Shown: positions 17,072 to 24,924 of the stretch, one piece after another
Position numbering within the stretch: the first letter of the stretch is position 1
How the letters are laid out: the number at the start of each line of letters is the position of its first letter
Assembly (NCBI RefSeq): GCF_022458895.1
Contig: NZ_JAINFL010000003.1
Span: 372,001 to 436,000, forward strand
Length of the DNA: 64,000 bases
Direction of reading: 5' to 3'
Origin: Roseihalotalea indica
Lineage (GTDB): Bacteria > Bacteroidota > Bacteroidia > Cytophagales > Cyclobacteriaceae
Notes under the pieces: generated by a model
The model's database searches: none
The model's input: only the letters and a program-made list of their open reading frames with translations
What the model was told of the DNA's origin: nothing
Position numbers and translations under genes: made by a program

Positions 17072-17181
17072 TGTAGGGTGATGAAATTGGCAGCCATGCC
17101 CTCCCGTCTCGAGGGTGGAGACAACGGGATAAATTCTTCGGAACTAACCGCTCCGTGGAGGTTCGACTCCTTCCCCTACAG
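17072..17181 (+). tRNA. tRNA-like RNA with giant variable arm, unassigned identity
   Basis: The cloverleaf folds almost perfectly. The acceptor stem is TGTAGGG/CCCTACA (17072-17078 with 17174-17180), with an extra C-G pair possible outside it. T8 and G9 follow. The D-arm has a 3-bp stem (17081-17083 with 17095-17097) and a Leu-like loop AAATTGGCAGC. The anticodon stem is CCCTC/GAGGG (17099-17103 with 17111-17115). The T-arm is 17157-17173 with loop TTCGACT. Two things are abnormal: the anticodon loop is CCGTCTC (C at 33 instead of U, nominal anticodon GTC), and the variable region spans 41 nt (17116-17156), with stems TGGAG/CTCCG, CGG/CCG and TTC-TTCG-GAA. CCA is not encoded. It has its own terminator 31 nt downstream. 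It could be a tRNA-derived regulatory RNA, a decayed tRNA-Leu or an odd tRNA. Confidence 0.65.
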
Positions 17182-17211
17182 CTTTTATTTTTGGGTTAAT
17201 GTTGTTTCTGG

Positions 17212-17242
17212 AAAAGGTCATGAATACTCATGACCTTTTTTT
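17212..17242 (+). terminator. intrinsic terminator of the tRNA-like unit
   Basis: AAAAGGTCATGA (17212-17223) pairs perfectly with TCATGACCTTTT (17228-17239) around ATAC, giving a 12-bp stem that runs into a T-tract ending at 17242. It lies 31 nt after the tRNA-like RNA with no ORF between, so it most likely ends that transcript. Confidence 0.9.
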
Positions 17243-17370
17243 ATGCTCTATTTTTTTATATTCTGCCTTCAAATACTACCTTCCCTTCCATTTTGATTGA
17301 AGATTTGCTAATTTACTGCTGTAAATTTCGTTACAATTTATATAATTGACAACAATTGATTTTCTGACTA

Positions 17371-19062
17371 ATGGAAGTGCAAACATTCTCTTGGTATAAA
17401 AACTATCCGGAAGGGGTACCTCACGAAATAAATCCTCATCAGTTTGAGTCACTCGTTGACTTGCTGGAGCATTGTATTAAGGAATATGGCCCATTGGATG
17501 CCTTTACCTGCATGGGCACTTCTATAACCTTTGATGAGCTCGATCGGCTCTCGAGGAATTTTGCAGCTTACCTACAGCAGGACCTGAAACTTCTTAAAGG
17601 AAGTAGGGTAGCTATACAAATGCCCAATCTTCTACAGTACCCCATTGCCATGTTAGGTGCTCTGCGCGCCGGAATGATCGTTGTGAACACAAACCCACTG
17701 TACACCGCCCGGGAGATGAAGCATCAGTTTGTGGACTCAGGAGCTGATGCAATCATTATTTTGGCCAACTTTGCTCATAGTCTCGAGAAAATTCTTACCG
17801 ATACTTCTATTAAACATATTATTGTTACTGAGATTGGCGATCAACTGGGTGGTATCAAGAAAACAATTGTGAATGGAGTAGTTAAGTACATAAAAAAGAT
17901 GGTCCCCAAATACCATCTACCTGCCGCAGTAAAGTTTAACGATGCTTTGAAGCGAGGTAGCCAGCACTCTTTTCAGCGGGTATCGTTAAAAGGTGAGGAT
18001 ACAGCTTTCCTTCAGTATACAGGAGGGACTACCGGCGTTTCTAAGGGAGCAGTTCTGTCTCATACCAATTTGGTAGCTAATATGGAGCAAATATCAGCCT
18101 GGATGTCGGTGCAGTTAAATAATAAAGAAGAGACTATGATTACGGCGTTGCCGCTATATCATATTTATGCTCTAACAGTAAATTGTCTTTCTATGATGAA
18201 AATTGGGGCCAGAAATATTCTGATTCCTAATCCTCGTGATATGAAAGGGTTCATTAAAGAACTCAATAAATATCCTTTTTCAGTTATCACCGGAGTGAAT
18301 ACCCTCTACAACGGTCTCTTAAATCAGCCCAATTTTGACTCTATAGATTTTTCGCATCTAAAAATTACCAGCGCTGGTGGAATGGCCATGCAAACTGCTG
18401 TGGCTGAGCGTTGGAAGAAACGAACGGGGGTGCCAGTAGCCGAAGGGTATGGACTCACAGAAACAGCGCCTGTGTTAACTTCTAATATCCCTCTGGCTGG
18501 AAGAGAACGGTTGGGTACTATTGGGTTGCCTTTGCCAAGCACCCAGATCATTATTGTGAATGATGATGGAGAAGAAGTTCCGGTAGGGGAGCCAGGTGAG
18601 ATTTACGCAAAAGGCCCGCAGGTGATGTCAGGATATTGGAACCGCCCGGAGGAAACGGAGAATGTATTTACCAAAGATGGTTGGTTCAAAACTGGTGACA
18701 TAGGAGTAATAAATGAGGAAGGGTTTATTAAAATTGTGGATCGTAAAAAGGAAATGATCAATGTTTCTGGCTTTAATGTGTACCCGAATGAAATTGAAGA
18801 TATTGTAGCCGGGCATGAAAAAGTATTAGAGGTAGGAGCTATTGGTGTGCCAGATGCCCGATCTACGGAAGTAGTTAAAATTTGCGTGGTGAAAAAAGAT
18901 CCTTCTTTAACCCAAGAAGAACTCTTAAAGTATTGTAAAGAGAATATGACGGCTTATAAAGTGCCGAAATATATCGAGTTCAGAGATGAACTTCCTAAAT
19001 CAAATGTGGGGAAAATCCTTAGAAGATTGTTAAAAGAAGGGGAAGCTACTGAAAAAGCATGA
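17371..19062 (+). CDS. fadD: long-chain fatty-acid-CoA ligase (AMP-forming)
   Basis: A 563-residue ANL-superfamily enzyme. The P-loop-like motif is QYTGGTTGVSKGAVLSHTNL; then YGLTETAPVLTSN, GWFKTGDIGVI (Asp binding the AMP ribose) and DRKKEMINVSGFNVYPNEIE. The C-terminal catalytic lysine is in PKSNVGKILRRLL. Length and the LLEHCIKEYGPLDAFTCMG start fit FadD. It activates fatty acids for beta-oxidation or lipid remodelling, probably at the inner face of the membrane. It is monocistronic, with a terminator hairpin overlapping its stop codon. Confidence 0.92.
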   Translation: MEVQTFSWYKNYPEGVPHEINPHQFESLVDLLEHCIKEYGPLDAFTCMGTSITFDELDRLSRNFAAYLQQDLKLLKGSRVAIQMPNLLQYPIAMLGALRAGMIVVNTNPLYTAREMKHQFVDSGADAIIILANFAHSLEKILTDTSIKHIIVTEIGDQLGGIKKTIVNGVVKYIKKMVPKYHLPAAVKFNDALKRGSQHSFQRVSLKGEDTAFLQYTGGTTGVSKGAVLSHTNLVANMEQISAWMSVQLNNKEETMITALPLYHIYALTVNCLSMMKIGARNILIPNPRDMKGFIKELNKYPFSVITGVNTLYNGLLNQPNFDSIDFSHLKITSAGGMAMQTAVAERWKKRTGVPVAEGYGLTETAPVLTSNIPLAGRERLGTIGLPLPSTQIIIVNDDGEEVPVGEPGEIYAKGPQVMSGYWNRPEETENVFTKDGWFKTGDIGVINEEGFIKIVDRKKEMINVSGFNVYPNEIEDIVAGHEKVLEVGAIGVPDARSTEVVKICVVKKDPSLTQEELLKYCKENMTAYKVPKYIEFRDELPKSNVGKILRRLLKEGEATEKA

Positions 19063-19085
19063 CGATGAAGCCATCGTCATGCTTT
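19052..19085. terminator. bidirectional terminator between fadD and the adhesin operon
   Basis: A 14-bp perfect stem, 19054-19067 with 19072-19085, loop AAGC. The five A residues at 19052-19056 give a T-tract when read on the minus strand, so it is best placed to end the OmpA-side operon. It overlaps the fadD stop codon (19060-19062). Confidence 0.8.
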
Positions 19086-19091
19086 CGTATG

Positions 19092-20564
19092 TTATTGCCC
19101 AAAGCCGATAATAACGCGTCGGTTCTGGCGGCGCCCATCGGGGCTGGTATTATTGCTTACTGGTTCGGTTGATCCTTTACCATAAGTGACAATTCGGGTT
19201 TCGTCAACCCCCTGGTTCATCAGAAACTTCTTAACTGACTGAGCTCGCTCAATGGATAGTTTTAAATTATAATCTTTTCCCCCTGAATCATCAGCGTGGC
19301 CCACTACTTCCACATAAACATCCGGGTTTTCATCCAGAATGGTTACTGATTCTTTTAGATCATTGTAAGATGTGGGAAGCAACTGGCTGGAGTTAAGGTT
19401 AAAATAGACAGTATTGTCTTCAAACTGCTTTTCAGGGGTATTTCTTGTTGTGGCAGAAGGGGTAGTCCCACTACCAACTTCTCCACTTTCACCGGGATTA
19501 ACCTTCTTGAATTCGTCTAATAGGGCTTGCGTTTCTTCCAGTAATGCTCGGGTTTCCTCATCAATTTCCATATCCTGATTGTTTTGAGGCGATGTGGGCA
19601 GTGTAGAACCAGTGCCAGGCCCTCCACCTACAATCCGGCTAGCTAATTGTTCTTCTCGTTCTTCATGGCTAATTACCCGTGATTGATAAATATCCGCAGA
19701 ACGACCGTAGCGGTTGCTGACAAAGAAGACACTATTATTTCCCGTGATAGATAGATAGGCATCAAAGCCAGCAGAATTAATACCATCTCCCAAATTCTCG
19801 GGTTCAGTCCAGTGTGTCCAGGAAGTATCCTGACGATAACACACAAAAATATCGGCATTACCGTAACCGGGGTGTCCGTTGCTGGCAAAAAATAGCGTCT
19901 TATTGTCTTCAGACAAAAAAGGTGATATTTCATAACCTTCTGTATTGACAGTCTCTCCCAGATGAATTAATTCTCCCCACTGGCCAGTTTGAGGGTCTTT
20001 TTCAGTTACATACAGGTCTTCCATACCCAATGAAGATTCTTTCTGCATAGAGACAACGGCTACATCTTCAGATGGAGCAACGTACATACCATAGTAATTC
20101 CCTACCTTCTCTTCTAATCCGGGAATGCTGATATCATTAGGAGTTCGCCAGTTTTGTTCCACGCCAAAACTAAAAGCCATCCCTGGTTTTTCCCGCTCTT
20201 CAGACTGGTATGAATTAAGAAGGTATAGAGTGTTACCCGTAAGACTAATGCCGACCACTGCATTATTATCCCGATTATTAAGGTTAGGCAGGTTATTGGC
20301 CGGCTGAGACCACTCTCCAGAAGACTGTTGCTTGCTGTACCAGATATCCTGGCCTGCGCGTGTGCCTCCGGTGTTTTGGGCATACAGTGAGCGTACAAAA
20401 TATAAAGTACTATCAGTAGCTGAGTAAAGCGGATAGCTTTCTTCGGCGTTACTATTGATTGTATCGTTTAGCACAACCGGATCAGAAAAGTAGAATGTCT
20501 GGCTAAAAGCGGGCAGCGCAATTCCGGACAGTAAGACTAATAAATATGGAGTAATTCGTTTCAT
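19092..20564 (-). CDS. PD40-repeat OmpA-family outer-membrane protein
   Basis: About 490 residues from the ATG at 20564, preceded by purine-rich AAAGAGAA. An in-frame ATG at 20582 overlaps the porP stop as TAATG. The signal peptide is MKRITPYLLVLLSGIALPAFSQ. The middle has WD40-like/PD40 beta-propeller repeats (NAEESYPLYSATDSTLYFV; EGYEISPFLSEDNKTLFFASN; GFDAYLSITGNNSVFFVSN). A linker rich in S, T and G leads to a C-terminal OmpA peptidoglycan-binding domain (VEVVGHADDSGGKDYNLKLS; YGKGSTEPVSNN). It resembles PorE-type proteins that anchor type IX machinery to the cell wall. Last gene of the adhesin operon. Confidence 0.85.
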   Translation of the reverse strand: MKRITPYLLVLLSGIALPAFSQTFYFSDPVVLNDTINSNAEESYPLYSATDSTLYFVRSLYAQNTGGTRAGQDIWYSKQQSSGEWSQPANNLPNLNNRDNNAVVGISLTGNTLYLLNSYQSEEREKPGMAFSFGVEQNWRTPNDISIPGLEEKVGNYYGMYVAPSEDVAVVSMQKESSLGMEDLYVTEKDPQTGQWGELIHLGETVNTEGYEISPFLSEDNKTLFFASNGHPGYGNADIFVCYRQDTSWTHWTEPENLGDGINSAGFDAYLSITGNNSVFFVSNRYGRSADIYQSRVISHEEREEQLASRIVGGGPGTGSTLPTSPQNNQDMEIDEETRALLEETQALLDEFKKVNPGESGEVGSGTTPSATTRNTPEKQFEDNTVYFNLNSSQLLPTSYNDLKESVTILDENPDVYVEVVGHADDSGGKDYNLKLSIERAQSVKKFLMNQGVDETRIVTYGKGSTEPVSNNTSPDGRRQNRRVIIGFGQ

Positions 20565-20581
20565 AAGATTCTCTTTTTGCA

Positions 20582-21613
20582 TTACCACAAATAAGGAGCT
20601 ACCTGTCGCTGATTAAATAATTCAAATCCTAATGTGATCTCATGAATTCCCGATTGGAAATTGTTGATACCGGAAAAACCGTAATCATACGAGTAACTAA
20701 CATTAAAGGTATTACTAATTGAAACGCCGGCCATTGCGGCTACTGTTTCCGTATTACGGTAAGAGGCACCAAACCAAAGCAAATCTCTAAGCTTTAAACG
20801 TGCTCCCACATCATACGTTAATGGGTTTATACCATCGTATCCGATAAACGCGCCGGGCACCAGCAATAGTGCATCTGATACATCAAGGCGCACTCCCAGC
20901 ATTCCAAAATGAGTCAACTGTTGTTGTGCGGTAATTTCGCTATCGGCATAAAGTCGGTTCTGAAAGACTCGGGCCGCCGAATATCCCACATAAAACAGGT
21001 CATTGTATAGAAATATTCCAGCGTTCACATCAAAATTTGTGGTTTGGCCCTGTTGATTTTGATAGGCTTGATACGTTGGGTCGTTCTGTTCAACTACTGT
21101 GACACCAGACAGGTCAATTTGCTGGTTGACAATACCACCCGACACGCCTAAAGAAAGGCGTAGCTGGTCACCGATCAAAAAGTGAGAAGCGTACGAAAGA
21201 AAACCGGATGTCTGAGCGAAAATTCCCTGGTTATCACTGGTGATATAGCCGCCAATACCATGCTTAACTGCGCTGTTAAACTCTTGCGAGCCTCCAGACT
21301 GGCTGTAGAGCGATGGGCTGCTAATGCGCAGGGAGTTGTTTTGATAGTTTGTTTTAGTGCTGGAACTACGCAGTGGTGCATGAGCGCTGATATAATAGGT
21401 TTCAGGAGCACCGTCCAGGCCCGACCATTGCTGGCGGTAGCCTATCTTAACATCCATGAATCCTTCAATACCCGTAGTGGCCGGATTAATTGCCTGAGGA
21501 TTCTGGAAATATTGGGTTAAGCGGAAAAGCTGTTGCGCAGAAACACTGCTTCCGGCAAGCAGCATTACCGCTAGCATAATCATACATGGTATATGGTAAA
21601 ATCTTTTCATCAT
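20582..21613 (-). CDS. PorP/SprF family type IX secretion membrane protein
   Basis: 343 residues with signal peptide (MIMLAVMLLAGSSVSAQQ). The start of the mature protein, FRLTQYFQNPQAINPATTGIEGFMDVKIGYRQQW, is the PorP/SprF signature, and the remainder is an outer-membrane beta-barrel (HFLIGDQLRLSLGVSGGI; NAGIFLYNDLFYVGYSA; DVGARLKLRDLLWFGASYR). In Flavobacterium SprF is needed to export the adhesin SprB. Here it follows two sorting-domain adhesins with a 4-bp ATGA overlap, so it is probably their dedicated partner. The second codon is also ATG (21610). Confidence 0.92.
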   Translation of the reverse strand: MMKRFYHIPCMIMLAVMLLAGSSVSAQQLFRLTQYFQNPQAINPATTGIEGFMDVKIGYRQQWSGLDGAPETYYISAHAPLRSSSTKTNYQNNSLRISSPSLYSQSGGSQEFNSAVKHGIGGYITSDNQGIFAQTSGFLSYASHFLIGDQLRLSLGVSGGIVNQQIDLSGVTVVEQNDPTYQAYQNQQGQTTNFDVNAGIFLYNDLFYVGYSAARVFQNRLYADSEITAQQQLTHFGMLGVRLDVSDALLLVPGAFIGYDGINPLTYDVGARLKLRDLLWFGASYRNTETVAAMAGVSISNTFNVSYSYDYGFSGINNFQSGIHEITLGFELFNQRQVAPYLW

Positions 21614-24600
21614 TGTAACAAGGTTACTGTTCCTGTACGTTCTTGCAGTCCTTGATTGACCACAACTTGATAGTAATAGGTCCCGGTAGGTAGTTTTTTC
21701 CCTTCATAGGTACCATCCCAGTTGTTCTGATAGTTATTGCTTTGAAAGACGGTCTGTCCGTAGCGATCGTATACCTCAACGCGAATGGAAGAAAATATCG
21801 CAGCATTAGGGAATACCCACTGATCATTAATATTATCCTGGTTAGGAGTAAAAGCAGTAGGAATTTCCAGCGCAATACCCGAGCAGTCCGGTACAGTCAC
21901 TGTGATGGTATCCTGAATAGCATCCAACCCTTCACTGCTCTCAACTCGGAAAATATAATGGGTTGTTTCTATTGGGTTTACTGAAATTGCGGGACCATCG
22001 CTGGCCGTTGTAATCCGGCAATCTTCCCGATCGCAGGTCCATGAATAGGTGGGCGATTCCCCAGTTAGCACTTCTATCGCCAGCTCCGCAGTTTCGCCCG
22101 GGCAAATCTCAACCGAGTCGGTTACAATTGTTAGCGTAAGAGCAGGCTCAATGGTTAATGTGACAGTGGCGCTTTCCGACGCAAGTTCAGCACCATCAAA
22201 GGCATTCCAATCAAATTGGTCTGCACCGGTATAATCTGTAGCAGGCCAATAATATAACTGAGCAATATTTTCATTGCTTACGAAGTAGCCACCCATGGCG
22301 GCATCAATTTCATCCTGAGTGATCGTGTCATTAGCAATGGTTAGCACGCCCTGTTCGGGTAATGAGACAATGCGAATGCTACTGAATTGATCTACTGCCG
22401 GGAAATTGTCCGGGTCGGTATAATAAGTTAAGAACTCATCTATAGAAAATGAGGCAGAATCGTTTTGTACCAGTTTTTTATCGAAGCTGCTAACTGTTGG
22501 AGGTTCATTCTCAACCAGTTGTATAGTTCGTACGATGCTGTTGCTGGGTGTTTTGCTATTGAACGCCTGAATAGATATCTGCCGTTCGGGCTGAGCTTCG
22601 AGAGAACTATTAAAATACTGTATTGAACGGACGATTGTCTGATAAACCTCCAGAGAGTTCTTTCCTTCAATCAGTAACCTCCCCGAATCTTCATCCCAGG
22701 AAGAAGTCATTCCTTCAGGTATTTCTACGGAAAGCGTATCTAGTGCGGAGTCGTATCCAGCCTCAAATGAGATAACCATTCTCGTTAGGCTATCAGTATC
22801 CACATCAGTAACAGTCAGGGTAGGATGAAGGGCGACCGAATCACTTCCTAATACATAGTTCAATGCTCCGGGTTCGTCAGTAGCTAGTAGAGTGCTATCA
22901 TCAACGGGAACCACCAGTAAAAAGCGAGTCACAATATTACTACTGCTGTCGTTTTCGTCCGTTGCGGTAAATTCAAACCTGCGAAGTCCACCCGTGGGGT
23001 CTTCACTATTGTTTTGATAGGCTAATGACCTTAGAACAGTTTGGTATTGCGATAAACTGCCTTCGCCAGAGAATAGTAGTTGATTATCCTGTTGCTGAGC
23101 TGTAATACCACCGGTAAGATCATAGGCAAGTGTATCCTGGGAGGCATCAAAGCCTTCCGAAACAGTAACAGTAGCCGAGAGTACTACTGCTGCGCCATCC
23201 GGGTCACTTAAGGTTAGGCTATCTGTGATAGAAATGAAACTACTATTTTCCTGATAGATGAGAGTGTCCGGTTCAATATCCGATAAAACGATGGGGTCGT
23301 CTATCGGAATGATGGTAATAGAAAGAATATCCTCTTCCGATTCGTTGGAAGAAGACACGGAAATATTCAATAGATCGCTACCTGCCACATTGGTGTTTGG
23401 TTGATACTGCAAGCCGCTTAGCACGTAGCGGGTTACCTGAGCGGTAGCAGTAAATGCCTGCGTTTCTCCGCTTTCACTACTGTCATCAGAAAAGTTAAGA
23501 AAAGGTAAAATGATTGGGTTAATAAAAATCTGTCCATCTCCAACGGATAAGGATACATTTAGCGGAGTGTAAGACATAGCATCAAGGGCAATGGATGGTA
23601 GCGTGGTGGTACCATCTTCATCAACCTGGGCGCTCTCAGGCACATCAATAGCTAGCGGAATGGGCGTTGGGTTGATTGTAATAGTAATGTAGGCTGCATT
23701 GGCCGCAAACTCAGAACCATCCGTAGCATTCCACTCGAAGAAGTCTTTTCCAGTAAAATCACTGTTAGGTGTATACGTTAGCTTATTTAAATTTGACCGA
23801 CCAATGATTCCATCATCATTTACCAGAAAATCGGCATCAATGACTGTTCCGTCAACAGTTAAGAATCCATGCTCCGGTAGAGATAGGATTCTGATAAATT
23901 CAAATGGAGTTTGTTCTTCATCATCGTAAGCCTGCTGAAATTGCTGTAATTGAAAAGTAATGATCTCATTTTCTTCTCCGCTAGCAGCAATATCCTGTAC
24001 GCTTGGTGGGACGTTAATAGTGCTCCCCTGGTTTCTTACATGCACATATTGGGAAAAGGGGCGGCTTTCAGCGCCATTTTCATCAGTGATTTGCATTACC
24101 ACTAACCTGTTACCTGTAAAACCTACCGGGGTAAACGGGTTGGTAATGGTGATACCTCGTAAAGCCTTCTGATAATTCTCGCGAGTATCTTCCCCGGAAA
24201 GTACTAAGCTTCCGTCATCGCCTCCGGCTTTTTGGATTTTAATATTGTCGCCATTATCATCGCTGAAACCCAGTTCATCTCCAAAGCGAGATTGTGTGAT
24301 ATTTACAGTTGCTCCGGCCATTGTATTGTTGTCCGGGTCACTTACAATTAAATCACTCACTACCGGTTCGTTTCGGAGCGTGTTAACTACAATGGGAGAG
24401 TTAGAGGGGCTGCGGAGTATGGGAGGATCGTTTTGCCTGCGTATGGCTATGTTACGCGAAACAGTATTACTAACGGTATTATCTTCGTTAGTAACGTTAA
24501 TTGTTAGTTTCCTTCCCCTGATTTTCGGGTTTTCTTCATTGGTATTATAGTAGAAAACTGAACGAAGCGCAGTCTGCATTTCTTCGCTGGTGCGGGTGCT

Positions 24601-24924
24601 CCCTGCCGGATAGCTCAGAAGCAGTAGTCTTCCTGCTTCTTCGTTAAATACCGGGTATAGCACTGTCTCACCCTCATAAATGAGCGTATCTTCATTAGCA
24701 TCATACCCCGACTCGAAAGTAAGGGTTGCCAGAACAAGGGCGTTGTTACCACCTACAGTAAGAGTATTAGTGATTTGCACTAAATCGCCTCCTTCAGCAT
24801 AGTTTATCTCTCCGCCTTCTATATTTGCCAGATTTTGAGCACTAGCCGTATTCATTAGTGATATTAGTAGGGTAATGCTTGCAAAAAAATGTAGGTGCCT
24901 GTAAAGAAAAATAGCTCTTAGCAT
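21610..24924 (-). CDS. large surface adhesin with type B (gliding-associated) sorting domain
   Basis: 1104 residues. Signal peptide at the N-terminus (ASITLLISLMNTASAQ). It contains about seven cadherin/VCBS-like beta-sandwich modules marked by DPD or DVD calcium-type motifs (VSDPDNN, LSDPDG, YTDPDNFP) and PP or ENE starts, then an Ig-like domain with a cysteine-rich TYSWTCDREDC. The C-terminal type IX sorting domain of about 85 residues has IPTAFTPNQDNINDQW, VEVYDRYGQTVF, WDGTYEGKKLPTGTYYY. Its modules align in order with the C-terminal half of the upstream 2282-aa adhesin, so it looks like a partial tandem duplicate. Coupled to both neighbours by overlapping stop/start codons. Confidence 0.88.
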   Translation of the reverse strand: MLRAIFLYRHLHFFASITLLISLMNTASAQNLANIEGGEINYAEGGDLVQITNTLTVGGNNALVLATLTFESGYDANEDTLIYEGETVLYPVFNEEAGRLLLLSYPAGSTRTSEEMQTALRSVFYYNTNEENPKIRGRKLTINVTNEDNTVSNTVSRNIAIRRQNDPPILRSPSNSPIVVNTLRNEPVVSDLIVSDPDNNTMAGATVNITQSRFGDELGFSDDNGDNIKIQKAGGDDGSLVLSGEDTRENYQKALRGITITNPFTPVGFTGNRLVVMQITDENGAESRPFSQYVHVRNQGSTINVPPSVQDIAASGEENEIITFQLQQFQQAYDDEEQTPFEFIRILSLPEHGFLTVDGTVIDADFLVNDDGIIGRSNLNKLTYTPNSDFTGKDFFEWNATDGSEFAANAAYITITINPTPIPLAIDVPESAQVDEDGTTTLPSIALDAMSYTPLNVSLSVGDGQIFINPIILPFLNFSDDSSESGETQAFTATAQVTRYVLSGLQYQPNTNVAGSDLLNISVSSSNESEEDILSITIIPIDDPIVLSDIEPDTLIYQENSSFISITDSLTLSDPDGAAVVLSATVTVSEGFDASQDTLAYDLTGGITAQQQDNQLLFSGEGSLSQYQTVLRSLAYQNNSEDPTGGLRRFEFTATDENDSSSNIVTRFLLVVPVDDSTLLATDEPGALNYVLGSDSVALHPTLTVTDVDTDSLTRMVISFEAGYDSALDTLSVEIPEGMTSSWDEDSGRLLIEGKNSLEVYQTIVRSIQYFNSSLEAQPERQISIQAFNSKTPSNSIVRTIQLVENEPPTVSSFDKKLVQNDSASFSIDEFLTYYTDPDNFPAVDQFSSIRIVSLPEQGVLTIANDTITQDEIDAAMGGYFVSNENIAQLYYWPATDYTGADQFDWNAFDGAELASESATVTLTIEPALTLTIVTDSVEICPGETAELAIEVLTGESPTYSWTCDREDCRITTASDGPAISVNPIETTHYIFRVESSEGLDAIQDTITVTVPDCSGIALEIPTAFTPNQDNINDQWVFPNAAIFSSIRVEVYDRYGQTVFQSNNYQNNWDGTYEGKKLPTGTYYYQVVVNQGLQERTGTVTLLQ

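Noticed and set aside
17072..17181. tRNA-like RNA read as selenocysteine tRNA
   Set aside because: Anticodon is not TCA and the D-stem is 3 bp, not the 6 bp of tRNA-Sec, although the acceptor plus T stems can reach 13 pairs.
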